Assembly: GCA_015055735.1 (NCBI GenBank)
Contig: SVHP01000005.1
Coordinates: 1 to 46,428, forward strand
DNA from: Clostridiales bacterium
GTDB taxonomy: Bacteria; Bacillota; Clostridia; Christensenellales; Borkfalkiaceae
Length of the DNA stretch: 46,428 nucleotides
Reading direction: 5' to 3'
The translations under genes were made by a program, and so were the position numbers. Position 1 is the first letter of the stretch, and each line of letters opens with the position of its first letter. Shown piece by piece: positions 7,023-17,736 of this stretch. The notes under the pieces are model-generated. The model saw only the letters and a list, made by a program, of their open reading frames with translations, was not told where the DNA came from and did no database searches.

Positions 7023-8420
7023 ATGGAACAAATAGTGACTGATATAAGCAATTTTTTATATAATTACGTGCTTATAATACTTTTGGTTGGTGGTGGAATA
7101 TATTTTACTGTAAGGACTAAGTTCGCTCAATTTAGACTTTTTAAGGAACAAATTAAAAGCGTTACCGAAAAGCCAAAGGATAAAAAGGGCGTATCGTCTT
7201 TTCAAGCGTTGATGGTATCGACGGCGTCAAGGGTTGGAACAGGTAATATTATCGGCGTATCGACAGCCATTTGTTTAGGTGGTTTTGGCTCGGTGTTTTG
7301 GATGTGGCTAATCGCACTTATAGGTGGTGCATCTGCGCTTATCGAAAGCACGCTTGCGCAAATCTATAAAAGAAAGGGCTTAAACGGTTGTTACGGTGGC
7401 CCTGCATATTATATTGAAAGTGGTCTAAAATGCCGTCCGTTAGCAGTAGTGTTTTCGATATTATTGATATTGACATACGGCGTGGGCTTTAATATGCTAG
7501 CGTCTTACAACTTGCAATCGACCTTTTCGGTGTTTGAATTTTACGATGCCAAAATTACGCCTTGGATAATAGGTGGCGTGGTTGCAGTTCTAGTTGGCTA
7601 TTGTTTGCTTGGTGGGGGAAAGAGAATAGTTAAAATTACTAGCGTGTTAGTTCCCGTTATGGGCGTTGCGTATATATTAGTTGCGCTCGTAATAGTTATT
7701 ATCAATATCCCTGCTCTTCCAAGCGTGTTTGTGGAAATTTTTAAGGGTGCATTCGACTTTAACGCAATATTCGGTGGGCTTAGTGGCTCGTGTTTAATGT
7801 ACGGCATTAAACGTGGATTATATTCAAACGAAGCAGGCGTAGGCTCTGCGCCTAACGCATCGGCGTCGGCAGAAGTTGCTCACCCTGTAAAGCAAGGGTT
7901 AGTTCAAGTGCTTTCGGTGTTTATAGATACCATTTTAGTTTGCTCGGCAACTGCGTTTATGTGTATGTGTTCGGGTGTTGAGCCGTCGGCTGAACTTTCG
8001 GGTGCCCAATATATTCAAGCATCGCTTTCGGCAACGCTAGGTGGGTTTGGGCCGATATTTATAACCGTTGCTATGGTATTGTTTGCTTTTACTACACTTA
8101 TAGGCAACCTTTTTTACGTTGATAAAGCCATTATCCATATATATAAAAAAGAACCAACCAAGTGGTTTAAGAATATCTATTATTTAGTTTTCTCGCTCTT
8201 GATTTTGCTCGGCGCAGGGCTTTCGGCAAACTTGCTTTGGAATATCTCGGATATCTTTATGGGTGCAATGACCCTTATCAATATCCCTGCAATTATAATT
8301 TTAGGTAAATACGCTTTCCGTGCGATTGACGATTATACCAAAAAGCGAAAAAATAGTAAAGAAATAGGCTTTTTGGCGTCCGATATTGGTCTTAAAGATA
8401 AAGTAGATTATTGGCAATAA
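7023..8420 (+). CDS. Sodium:alanine/glycine symporter (AGCS family)
   Basis: 465 aa, multi-TM; TASRVGTGNIIGVSTAI, GLYSNEAGVGSAPNASASAEVAHPVKQGL. Confidence 0.93.
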   Translation: MEQIVTDISNFLYNYVLIILLVGGGIYFTVRTKFAQFRLFKEQIKSVTEKPKDKKGVSSFQALMVSTASRVGTGNIIGVSTAICLGGFGSVFWMWLIALIGGASALIESTLAQIYKRKGLNGCYGGPAYYIESGLKCRPLAVVFSILLILTYGVGFNMLASYNLQSTFSVFEFYDAKITPWIIGGVVAVLVGYCLLGGGKRIVKITSVLVPVMGVAYILVALVIVIINIPALPSVFVEIFKGAFDFNAIFGGLSGSCLMYGIKRGLYSNEAGVGSAPNASASAEVAHPVKQGLVQVLSVFIDTILVCSATAFMCMCSGVEPSAELSGAQYIQASLSATLGGFGPIFITVAMVLFAFTTLIGNLFYVDKAIIHIYKKEPTKWFKNIYYLVFSLLILLGAGLSANLLWNISDIFMGAMTLINIPAIIILGKYAFRAIDDYTKKRKNSKEIGFLASDIGLKDKVDYWQ

Positions 8421-8443
8421 AAATTTTAAACGTTATATAATAT

Positions 8444-8473
8444 AAAAAAGGCACTTTGAACAGTGCCTTTTTT
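8444..8473. terminator. Bidirectional terminator between convergent genes
   Basis: AAAAAAGGCACT-ttgaac-AGTGCCTTTTTT. Confidence 0.85.
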
Positions 8474-8492
8474 GGTGTAGAAATTTATAAAA

Positions 8493-9236
8493 TTAGTCTA
8501 AATTCATTTCAGCGTGTAGCATTAGCATTGATAGGGCAGTTATGGCTGCCGTTTCCGTTCTTAAAATTCTTTTTCCAAGTGAAATAAGTTTTCCACCGTC
8601 TTTTTCGGCTAAAGCAATTTCGTTTGGCGAAAAGCCACCCTCAGGGCCTATGATAACGCCTACTTTGTCGCCTTTTTTAATTAGTGATAGGGCTTCCTTT
8701 GTGGAGAGAATACCCTTTTGATTTTCATACGGTACTAATAGTAAGTCTAATTCTTTTGCTTTTTCAAGAGCGAGTGTAAAAGATAAAGGCTCTAGCACTT
8801 GTGGAATAATAGTACGCTTGCTTTGCTCAGCTGCGCTTTGCGCAATCGCATTAAAACGCTGGGTTTTTTGCTTGACCTTGTTTTGTTCAATTTTGGCAAT
8901 CGAGCGTTCCATTTGTACGGGGATAATCTCTTTAACACCAAGTTCTACTGCCTTTTGAATAATTAGTTCTAACTTGTCGCTTTTAGGTAAGCCTTGAAAT
9001 AAATATAGGTCGATTGAAAGGTTAGAGTCTAAATAATCCCTTTGGGTAATTTGGGCAGTTAAAGAAGTTTGAAAAATTTCTTTTATTTGACAAAGGTGGC
9101 AAGACTGGTCGAAAGTAACCAAAAACTCGTCGCCAACTCTCATTCTTAAAACGTTTAGTATATGATTAAAATGTTCTCCGTCTATATTGACTAAATCGCC
9201 TATAATGTTAGTTTTATCAATAAAAAAATTATGCAT
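8493..9236 (-). CDS. rsmE: 16S rRNA (uracil(1498)-N(3))-methyltransferase
   Basis: 247 aa; GVIIGPEGGFSPNEI, LGKRILRTETAAITALSML. Confidence 0.94.
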   Translation of the reverse strand: MHNFFIDKTNIIGDLVNIDGEHFNHILNVLRMRVGDEFLVTFDQSCHLCQIKEIFQTSLTAQITQRDYLDSNLSIDLYLFQGLPKSDKLELIIQKAVELGVKEIIPVQMERSIAKIEQNKVKQKTQRFNAIAQSAAEQSKRTIIPQVLEPLSFTLALEKAKELDLLLVPYENQKGILSTKEALSLIKKGDKVGVIIGPEGGFSPNEIALAEKDGGKLISLGKRILRTETAAITALSMLMLHAEMNLD

Positions 9237-9397
9237 ATTATCTCCTATAAAGGTATTTTAGCAAAAATCAAGCACAAAATCAACAAAATAGTTAAAAAAG
9301 AATAATTGTTTTTAGTTCAAAAAAGTTGTTTATACAATTTATAAGTGCTATAATTGTTCTATCAACGTAAGAAAAGTATTAAGAAGGGTTAGCCGAA

Positions 9398-10660
9398 ATG
9401 GAAAAACTTAAAAAAAGTAAGGGCTTTGATTACAAGTACGTGATTATCGGCGTTTGTGCGCTTATGATTTTCGTGGGACTTGGTTTTTGTAGTTCTAGTA
9501 AGGGGATATATCTTAATCCTATATTAGAATACACGGGAATAGGCGCAGGGCCTTTTGGGTTTAGTGATAGTTTTAGATATGCAACCACTGCTATCGTAAA
9601 CATATTTTTTGGAACGCTCATTGCAAAATTCGGCGTTAAAAAACTTGTGGGAGCAGGGTTTTTATCGCTCGCCCTTTCTATGGTTTTATATTCGGTATCG
9701 ACCACAGTCGTAGGCTTTTATTTGGCAGGCGCATTTTTAGGGCTAGGGCTTGCTTGGACGACTACTACCATGATGGGTTACATCATTAGAAGATGGGTGC
9801 ATAAAAATCGTGGAACGGTCATGGGCTTTATTCTAGCCACTAACGGGCTAGGTGGGGCGTTCGCCACCACTTTGTTTTCGCCTATAATTCAATCTAGTAT
9901 GACGGGGTATAAAACGGCTTATTTGATAGTGGCTTTAATAGTGTTTATACTAGGCGTGATAGCAGTCGTATTTATTAAGGATAACAAATCCGACGCCGTT
10001 CAAGCTAGCGAGAGCAATCAAAAAAAGAAAAGGGGAGATAGTTGGATAGGAATTGAAAGCAAAGTTGCTTTTAAGAAAAGCTATTTCTATTGGGCTATTC
10101 TTTGTATTTTTTTGACGGGATTGGTAATACAAAGTATAACGGGCGTGTTCATTAGGCATATTCAAATGGTAGAAGTTAGTCAAGATTTTCAAAATATTAT
10201 TATTCCATCTCAAATGATAATCTTAACCTTTACCAAATTTTTAACCGGCTTTATGTACGATAAGTTCGGTTTAAGAATTACCATAAGCGTAAATATAGTA
10301 TGTTCTCTTATCGCCATGGTGGCGATTGCCTTAGTCGATACTACTCTTACAGGTCAAGTCCTTTGCGTTTTATACGTAATAACTGCAAACATAGCACTTC
10401 CTTTAGAAACCATTATGTTACCTATATATGCAGGCGATTTATTCGGCGAAAAAGATTATAACAAAATGTTGGGCTACATAGTATCGGCAAATACCATAGG
10501 CTACGCATTAGGCTCGCCTATAATGGGCTTTATTTCCGACATATTCGGTAGTTACGTTCCAGCCTTTTTTGGTGGAGCAGTCATAATGGCTATCGTGTTA
10601 GTTGTTATGCAATTCGTAATATCAAGCGCCAACAAACTAAAAAGGGAAGTTAGCGAATAA
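9398..10660 (+). CDS. MFS transporter, OFA-like
   Basis: 420 aa, ~12 hydrophobic segments; MGYIIRRWVHKNRGTVMGFILATNGLGGAF. Confidence 0.85.
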   Translation: MEKLKKSKGFDYKYVIIGVCALMIFVGLGFCSSSKGIYLNPILEYTGIGAGPFGFSDSFRYATTAIVNIFFGTLIAKFGVKKLVGAGFLSLALSMVLYSVSTTVVGFYLAGAFLGLGLAWTTTTMMGYIIRRWVHKNRGTVMGFILATNGLGGAFATTLFSPIIQSSMTGYKTAYLIVALIVFILGVIAVVFIKDNKSDAVQASESNQKKKRGDSWIGIESKVAFKKSYFYWAILCIFLTGLVIQSITGVFIRHIQMVEVSQDFQNIIIPSQMIILTFTKFLTGFMYDKFGLRITISVNIVCSLIAMVAIALVDTTLTGQVLCVLYVITANIALPLETIMLPIYAGDLFGEKDYNKMLGYIVSANTIGYALGSPIMGFISDIFGSYVPAFFGGAVIMAIVLVVMQFVISSANKLKREVSE

Positions 10661-10676
10661 TCAATAAATTAAAAAT

Positions 10677-10720
10677 AAAAGAGCAAACGGTCGAGATACA
10701 CTCTCACGTTTGCTCTTTTT
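10677..10720. terminator. Terminator between convergent genes
   Basis: AAAAGAGCAAACG...CGTTTGCTCTTTTT. Confidence 0.8.
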
Positions 10721-10733
10721 GCTTTTTCAAAAA

Positions 10734-11960
10734 CTATATAACCCACTCGCCGTCAGCGAATAATGTGATTTTTTCGCCGTTTTCCTTTATTCCGACAACC
10801 GAAAGGTCGGGCGTTCCTATCATAAAGTCTTCGTGTTCGGTAGAGTCGTTAAGTCCTAATTCTAAAAGTTCTTTTTTGGTCAATTTATCCCCGTTCTTAA
10901 CGGTGGTAGTGTAGCCTTGTCCTATTGCCAAATGGCAACTTGCATTTTCGTCAAACAAGGTGTTGTAGAATAAAACGTTGCTCTTTGCAATAGGCGAATT
11001 TTTACCGATTAAGGCGATTTCGCCAAGCCTAGAAGTGCCTTTATCCGTTTCTATAAGCCCCTTTAATGCGCCGTGCCCAACGTTTGCGCAGTAATCTACG
11101 ATTTTACCCTTCTTAAAGGTAATATAAAAATCGTCTATGATTTGACCGTTAACGCATAGTGGCATAGCAGACTTTAACACGCCGTCAACTCTTAATCTAT
11201 GTGGGGCAGTAAAGATCTCTTCAGTAGGCATATTAGCCATAAAAGGTACGCCGTCTTTAGCGAGTTCTCTAGCGCTCGTCCAAATATGACCATCGCAAAG
11301 CCCTACCATAAGATCGGTGCCTTTGGCGTTTTTAAGGTGAATATACGAAAACCTTTGTTGGTTTAAGAAGTTTGCACGTTTTTCAAGCACTCTAATGTGT
11401 TCTTCCCAAGCAAGAAGTGGATTTTCAGTGTTTAAGCGCATAGCCTTTTCAATTTGTTCGGATAAGCATTGTTCGGGGTCGCTTTGGTTAGGAAAAACCT
11501 TTTTAGCCCAAGCGCTGGTCGGTACTGACACCACGCACCAACGTATACCGTTAGACATAACGCAGTCCGAATATTTTTTAAGTGCCTTAGATTTGGCTTT
11601 TGAAATCTCAAAAAGTTTTTGGGCAGGGATATCCTTAAAGGCTTCTGGGTCGTCTGCCGATACGGCAACGTAACAAAAATTGTTTTGTACTAGATAGTTT
11701 TTGCTATTTACTAGCCATTTGGGTATGTCGGTAAGCGTTTCCGTCTTTGCGTTAGCGTAGTTTAACTTGTCTATTTGGTCGCAGTTCCACCTAACGTTTA
11801 CGATTTTTGCGCCGTATTTATAAGCGGCTTTAGTTAGTTCTACTGCAAACTCGCTTTTTTCGATAGGACAGGCTATTTCTAAGCCTTGTTCGGGCTGTAA
11901 GTTAACGCCTATTTTTATTATTAGTTCAGCATAATCTTGTAAAATTTTACCTTTAATCAT
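10734..11960 (-). CDS. Aminopeptidase, M29 family
   Basis: 408 aa; PTEEIFTAPHRLRVDGV, LFYNTLFDENASCHLAIGQGY, DFMIGTPDLSVVG. Confidence 0.93.
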   Translation of the reverse strand: MIKGKILQDYAELIIKIGVNLQPEQGLEIACPIEKSEFAVELTKAAYKYGAKIVNVRWNCDQIDKLNYANAKTETLTDIPKWLVNSKNYLVQNNFCYVAVSADDPEAFKDIPAQKLFEISKAKSKALKKYSDCVMSNGIRWCVVSVPTSAWAKKVFPNQSDPEQCLSEQIEKAMRLNTENPLLAWEEHIRVLEKRANFLNQQRFSYIHLKNAKGTDLMVGLCDGHIWTSARELAKDGVPFMANMPTEEIFTAPHRLRVDGVLKSAMPLCVNGQIIDDFYITFKKGKIVDYCANVGHGALKGLIETDKGTSRLGEIALIGKNSPIAKSNVLFYNTLFDENASCHLAIGQGYTTTVKNGDKLTKKELLELGLNDSTEHEDFMIGTPDLSVVGIKENGEKITLFADGEWVI

Positions 11961-12229
11961 AGTAGTACCAACCTGTATTTTAGTTCTTATTTATTTTAGT
12001 CAATATAAATCTAATATGTCAAGCGTAAATTTGGCAAAATTTGACTAAAAAAACATTTTATACTCTTTTTTGTGAGAAAAGTATGAAAAACTAATCGAAA
12101 AAGGTTAAAAATTTACACTTATTTTGTTTTGGTATTGACTTTTGATGTTATTTGTATTATAATCTATAATACGTTAGTATGACCAAAATTGCTTTAGTGT
12201 GCCTTTTTTGTGTCATTTAAGGGTTTTTT

Positions 12230-14035
12230 ATGGATATTTTAAGTGGAATAAGTCTTGCTTCGGACGTAAAAAAACTTAATAATAAAGAACTTGACTGTCT
12301 TGCAGGGCAAATTCGTGAGATGATAGTTGATGCCATTACAAAAAACGGTGGACATCTATCGTCTAATTTAGGCATTGTTGAAACTACCCTTGCGCTCTAT
12401 AAGAATTTTGATTTTCCAACCGATAAACTCATATTCGACGTTGGACATCAATGTTATGCGCATAAAATCCTTTCGGGTAGAAAGGATAACTTTAGCACTA
12501 TCCGTTTAGACGGTGGGCTTTCGGGTTTTCCTAACAAGGACGAAAGCCAGTTCGACCCGTTTACTACGGGGCATGCAGGCTCGTCCATTTCGGCAGGGTT
12601 AGGCTACTGTATGGCTAGAGATAAACTCGGTGAAGATTACACCGTTATCTCGGTCGTTGGGGACGGCTCGTTTTCTAACGGGCTAAATTTAGAAGCTTTG
12701 TTTGCATCTAATTCTAAACCTAAAAACTTTATCGTTATACTAAACGATAACGGTATGTCCATATCTAAAAACAAAAACGGCTTTTACAGTTTTATTTCTA
12801 AAAGTACGGTTAAAAGTGGTTACTTGGGCAGTAAAAGAGCCTTTCTTAAAGTGTTTAGGCGTTCTTTTATCACTCGTGCATTGTCGAGCGTCAAGAATTT
12901 TATAAAACGCCTTTTTAATCAAGACAACTATTTTGAAAATTACGGTTTTAAATACGTTGGCGTTATAGACGGCAATAATATACGAGAAATGACCGACGTT
13001 TTGCAAAAGGTTAAAAAGGTCGCAAAAGAAAGGGCTGTTTTACTTCATATAAAGACCACTAAAGGTAAAGGTTATAAAGACGCTGAAATGCACTCTGACT
13101 TTTATCACGGTGTGGGAAGTAATTTGAAAAACGAAAGTGGAAGTTTTTCGCTTGCGTTAGGACAAAAGATAAATAACCTAATAGAAAAAGATAAAACGGT
13201 TATGGCTATAACTGCAGGCATGAAGGACGGCACGGGATTGACTGCCGTTGAAAGTAAGTTTCCAAACAACTTTATAGACGTTGGTATTGCCGAAGAATAC
13301 GCAGTAACCCTAGCGTCGGGTATGGCTCGTGGTGGCTTAAAGCCGATAGTGGCTATCTATTCCACCTTTTTACAAAGGGGGTACGACCAAATTTTGCACG
13401 ACGTATGCTTGCAAAATCTTCCCGTAATATTCTGTCTTGATAGGGCTGGGCTGGTCGGAAGCGACGGAGAAACTCATCAAGGCGTGTTCGACTTAAGTTA
13501 TCTATCGCATATGCCTAATATGACTATTCTTGCCCCAAACACTACCGAAGAACTTTTTGACGCAATCGATTACGCTTTGGCGTTAAATAGTCCTGTGGCT
13601 ATAAGGTATCCAAAAAATCAAAGGGTAGAGCAACCTTTCCTTTCGCTGAAGGAAGGACTATGGAAAGAGATAAACTTAGGCAAAAAAGCCAATATCGTGG
13701 CAGTAGGTCCAACCATGCTAAATATCGCAAACAAGTGCGCTGAAAATATTTCGGGCGTTGGCGTTATATCGGCAAGAACTATTAAGCCGTTAGATGAAAG
13801 TATGCTGTTAAAGGTAAAGGATACGCCGTTAGTAGTGCTGGAAGAAAACAGTACGATAGGTGGGCTTGGTAGCATGATAACGCTGTTCTATTCAAATAAT
13901 AAAATTCAAAATAAAGTGCTTTGTTTGGGTGTAAAAGACGCTTTCGTTAAACACGGTAGCGTAGATGAACAGCTTGCAAAAACAAATCTTGATAGCAAAA
14001 GCGCGATAGGGAAAATACTTGAGTTTATTCAGTAG
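12230..14035 (+). CDS. dxs: 1-deoxy-D-xylulose-5-phosphate synthase
   Basis: 601 aa; FDVGHQCYAHKILSGR, SVVGDGSFSNGLNLEAL, DRAGLVGSDGETHQGVFDLSYL. Confidence 0.96.
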   Translation: MDILSGISLASDVKKLNNKELDCLAGQIREMIVDAITKNGGHLSSNLGIVETTLALYKNFDFPTDKLIFDVGHQCYAHKILSGRKDNFSTIRLDGGLSGFPNKDESQFDPFTTGHAGSSISAGLGYCMARDKLGEDYTVISVVGDGSFSNGLNLEALFASNSKPKNFIVILNDNGMSISKNKNGFYSFISKSTVKSGYLGSKRAFLKVFRRSFITRALSSVKNFIKRLFNQDNYFENYGFKYVGVIDGNNIREMTDVLQKVKKVAKERAVLLHIKTTKGKGYKDAEMHSDFYHGVGSNLKNESGSFSLALGQKINNLIEKDKTVMAITAGMKDGTGLTAVESKFPNNFIDVGIAEEYAVTLASGMARGGLKPIVAIYSTFLQRGYDQILHDVCLQNLPVIFCLDRAGLVGSDGETHQGVFDLSYLSHMPNMTILAPNTTEELFDAIDYALALNSPVAIRYPKNQRVEQPFLSLKEGLWKEINLGKKANIVAVGPTMLNIANKCAENISGVGVISARTIKPLDESMLLKVKDTPLVVLEENSTIGGLGSMITLFYSNNKIQNKVLCLGVKDAFVKHGSVDEQLAKTNLDSKSAIGKILEFIQ

Positions 14036-14050
14036 AGTATAGGTGAATGT

Positions 14051-15883
14051 ATGAAAAAAGAGTTTAAAATTGCAATGTATATACTTTGGGATATACTTTT
14101 GATGTTCGCATCGTATTTGATAAGTGCGTTGCTTTTCAAATATCCTATGCAAGAGTTTTTGAGCCAAAGTATAATCCATTTGATAATAGGCGTTGCCGTC
14201 GTGGTGAGTTTTAACGTCGCCCTAAAATTATACTCGGGACTATGGAAATACGTGGGCTTTACCGAAGCAGTAAAACTATGCTGTTCAGCATTAGTGTCGC
14301 TAGTATATAATTTGGTGATAGACTTATTTTTGCTAGAAAACACGGGGATTGAATGGGCTATTATTTCAACCGTATTCATTTTTATGTGCATGGTGGGGGT
14401 AAGGTTTTTACCGAGAGCAGTTTACGTTTTGAATAATTACCTAATCCAACGCACCAAAGTTAAGGGGCAAAAAAGAGTTTTAATCGTTGGCGCAGGGACG
14501 ACGGGCGCAAGTTTAATAAGGGAAATGCGTTCTAATACCGAAGCTAACCTATATCCCGTTTGCGCAATAGACGACGATAATAGTAAGGTCGGTAGATTCG
14601 TAAGTGGTATTAAGGTGGTTGGAAAAACTAACGAGATAGCTTTCTTTGTAAAAAAATATGGCATTGACCAAATAATCGTCGCTATGCCAAAAGCCGACAA
14701 AGGCACGATTAAAAGGGTAATAGTCGATTGCAAAAAATTAAATGTCGAAGTAAAAACGGTATCTAACTTATTGAAATTTAATGAAGGGCAAGCCACCGTT
14801 TCGGATATTAAGGACGTTAGTATTGACGACCTTTTAGGTAGAGAGCAAATAAAGGTTAACCTAGACGATATTCTATATTATATAGAAGGTAAGACCGTTT
14901 TGGTTACGGGTGGCGGCGGTTCGATAGGTAGCGAGCTTTGTCGTCAAATTGCAACCCATAACCCTGCAAAACTAATAATACTAGACATTTACGAAAATAA
15001 CGCTTACGATATCCAACAAGAGTTGTTGAGAAACGTTCCAAACTTAAATCTTTTAACTCTTATTGCAAGTGTTCGTGATAGGGTTAAGATAGAGGACGTG
15101 TTTAAGAAATATCGTCCGCAAATAGTTTTTCACGCCGCTGCGCATAAACACGTTCCACTTATGGAAACTAGCCCTAACGAAGCCGTTAAAAATAACGTTG
15201 GTGGGACTAGGAACGTGGCTGAAATGGCAGGCAAGTATAACGTTCAACGCTTTATCTTGATAAGTACCGATAAAGCCGTTAACCCTACTAACGTCATGGG
15301 CGCAACCAAGCGTATTTGCGAAATGATTATTCAAACTATGAATAAAAAATACGACACCGAATACGTTGCAGTTAGATTTGGCAACGTTTTGGGGTCGAAC
15401 GGGTCGGTTATTCCACTTTTTAAAAAGCAAATTCAAGAAGGTGGACCTGTGACCGTTACTCACAAGGATATAGTTAGATACTTTATGACTATTCCCGAAG
15501 CCGTTAGCCTAGTGCTTCAAGCGGGGGCTTACGCTAAGGGTGGGGAGATTTTCGTGCTAGACATGGGTGAACCGGTCAAAATTTACGACTTGGCTGAGAA
15601 TTTGATAAGACTTTCGGGGCTTACCCCTAACGTCGATATCGACATTAAGATTACGGGGCTAAGGGCTGGCGAAAAGTTGTACGAAGAAAGACTTATGGAA
15701 GAAGAAGGGCTTCAACGCACGGAAAATAAGATGATTTCTATCGGCAAGCCTTTGAATATCGACGAACAAAAACTTTACGAGTATTTGGATATTTTAAGCG
15801 AACAAGCGTATAACGAAACGGATAAAATGAAGGAATTAGTAAAAGAATTAGTTCCTACGTATAAACCTGATTTAAGGGAATAA
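14051..15883 (+). CDS. Membrane nucleoside-diphosphate-sugar 4,6-dehydratase (CapD/PglF/FlaA1-like)
   Basis: 610 aa; N-terminal TM segments, two Rossmann motifs (VGAGTTGASLIREM; VTGGGGSIGSELCRQI), FRFGNVLGSNGSVIPLF-like region. Confidence 0.93.
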   Translation: MKKEFKIAMYILWDILLMFASYLISALLFKYPMQEFLSQSIIHLIIGVAVVVSFNVALKLYSGLWKYVGFTEAVKLCCSALVSLVYNLVIDLFLLENTGIEWAIISTVFIFMCMVGVRFLPRAVYVLNNYLIQRTKVKGQKRVLIVGAGTTGASLIREMRSNTEANLYPVCAIDDDNSKVGRFVSGIKVVGKTNEIAFFVKKYGIDQIIVAMPKADKGTIKRVIVDCKKLNVEVKTVSNLLKFNEGQATVSDIKDVSIDDLLGREQIKVNLDDILYYIEGKTVLVTGGGGSIGSELCRQIATHNPAKLIILDIYENNAYDIQQELLRNVPNLNLLTLIASVRDRVKIEDVFKKYRPQIVFHAAAHKHVPLMETSPNEAVKNNVGGTRNVAEMAGKYNVQRFILISTDKAVNPTNVMGATKRICEMIIQTMNKKYDTEYVAVRFGNVLGSNGSVIPLFKKQIQEGGPVTVTHKDIVRYFMTIPEAVSLVLQAGAYAKGGEIFVLDMGEPVKIYDLAENLIRLSGLTPNVDIDIKITGLRAGEKLYEERLMEEEGLQRTENKMISIGKPLNIDEQKLYEYLDILSEQAYNETDKMKELVKELVPTYKPDLRE

Positions 15884-15950
15884 AAGTTAGTCAATAACTA
15901 TCAAAATAATAAAACAATAAAACTAAAAAGACGATATAAAACGGTATAAA

Positions 15951-17606
15951 ATGAAAAAGAATTCGACTCTAAAATGGATATTTGATAATTCAAAAAAGCA
16001 ACGAGTAAAGATAGTGTTGTTACTTATTGGCAACGCGCTTTTTTCCTTGCTTTCGGTCGTGTTCGCACTTTTGATAAGAGAAATTATCGATAGCGCATCG
16101 GTACATAAAGACGTCGATAGGTTAATTTCTTTTGCCGTGGCGATAATATGCGTGGTCTTTTTGCAGTTTGGGTTTAGAGTCTTTATTAACGCCTTAACCG
16201 AAAATATTAAGGCAAGGCTAGAACTAGACTATAAATCGCAACTATTTAGGTCGATATTAAACAAGAAACACGAAAAACTCAACGGTTATCACAGTGGTGA
16301 GTTGTTAACTAGATTAACTAGTGACGTGTCTATCGTAAGCGACGGCGTTTCGTCTATTTTACCAACCGTAGTGTCTGCTCTTTCAAGGCTTATATGCGCC
16401 GTAGTGGTGTTGGTAGTGTTAGATCCTATATTTGCACTCGCTTTCTTTGTCGCAGGCTCTCTAGTCTTTTTAGTTATTACCTTTCTTCGTGAAAAATTAA
16501 AAGGGTATCATAAGAAAACTCAAGAAACTGACGGTAAAGTTAGATCGTTTATGCAAGAATGTATCGAAAACTTGTTGGCTGTTAAGGTTTTTGCAGTAAA
16601 CGAAAAGATTGAAGGACAAGCAAACGCTCTTCAAGAAAAAAATTATAAGATAAAAATGAAACGAATGAGATATTCGGTGGTGGGGCACGCAACCTATAAC
16701 TTTATTTTTAGCGCAGGATATTTGTTCGCTCTTATTTACGGTGGGGTTAAAATACTAAACGGAGTGTTGACGTACGGCTCGCTATCGGCAATCTTGCAAT
16801 TAGTAAATAACGTGCAAGTACCGTTTGCATCGCTATCCAACGTGTTGCCAAAATATTACGCTATGATAGCGTCGGCAGAGCGAATTATGGAGATTGAAGA
16901 GGTAGAAGAAGAGCCTAAGGCAATCAAGATAAACAAAGAAGCCGTTTACAAAAAGATGAACGGCATCGCTATAGAAAACGTCAGCTTTACTTACGATAGG
17001 GATAAGGTGCTTGATAACGCTTCGATATATATCAACAAGGGCGACTTCGTTGCGATAACGGGGACTTCTGGCGTGGGAAAGAGTACTCTTATGAAATTGA
17101 TGCTAGGCGTTTATCCACTCGATAGTGGAAAGGTCTATATCGATTCGGGCGAACCACTAGCACTCGATAATAGCACTCGTCCGTTGTTCTCATACGTTCC
17201 ACAAGGAAATATGCTCTTTAGCGGAACTCTAAGAGATAACGTTACCTTTATTCGTTCTGATGCAAGCGACGAAGAGATAGATAGGGCGCTAACTATAAGT
17301 TTGGCAAAGCAATTCATAGACCAACTTCCAGAAGGCTTAAATACCGTGGTCGGTGAAAACGGGGTTGGACTTTCTGAAGGGCAAATTCAAAGAATAGCAA
17401 TCGCAAGGGCAGTTTTAACTCGTTCGCCAATATTATTGCTTGACGAAGCGACTAGCGCACTCGATGAACATACCGAAAAAATGGTACTAGATAATCTAAA
17501 AACCATAGAAGATATTACTCTAATTATAGTAACGCATAAAAAGGCGGCGTTAGAAATTTGTAATAGAAATATTCAAATTAAACAAAAAAAGATATACGAA
17601 AAGTAA
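15951..17606 (+). CDS. ABC transporter, fused permease and ATP-binding protein
   Basis: 551 aa; Walker A GTSGVGKST, signature LSEGQIQRIAIARA, Walker B ILLLDEATSALDE. Confidence 0.94.
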   Translation: MKKNSTLKWIFDNSKKQRVKIVLLLIGNALFSLLSVVFALLIREIIDSASVHKDVDRLISFAVAIICVVFLQFGFRVFINALTENIKARLELDYKSQLFRSILNKKHEKLNGYHSGELLTRLTSDVSIVSDGVSSILPTVVSALSRLICAVVVLVVLDPIFALAFFVAGSLVFLVITFLREKLKGYHKKTQETDGKVRSFMQECIENLLAVKVFAVNEKIEGQANALQEKNYKIKMKRMRYSVVGHATYNFIFSAGYLFALIYGGVKILNGVLTYGSLSAILQLVNNVQVPFASLSNVLPKYYAMIASAERIMEIEEVEEEPKAIKINKEAVYKKMNGIAIENVSFTYDRDKVLDNASIYINKGDFVAITGTSGVGKSTLMKLMLGVYPLDSGKVYIDSGEPLALDNSTRPLFSYVPQGNMLFSGTLRDNVTFIRSDASDEEIDRALTISLAKQFIDQLPEGLNTVVGENGVGLSEGQIQRIAIARAVLTRSPILLLDEATSALDEHTEKMVLDNLKTIEDITLIIVTHKKAALEICNRNIQIKQKKIYEK

Positions 17607-17736
17607 TAAATTTCAAAAAAATGCTTAAAATCCATTTGTCTTTTGTGTTTATTGTGTTAAAATAGAAAAGATAAGGGGATAAAAAACAAAAAAATAAAAA
17701 CGTTAGCTTTAGTATAAGCTGACGCTTTGGGAGTTT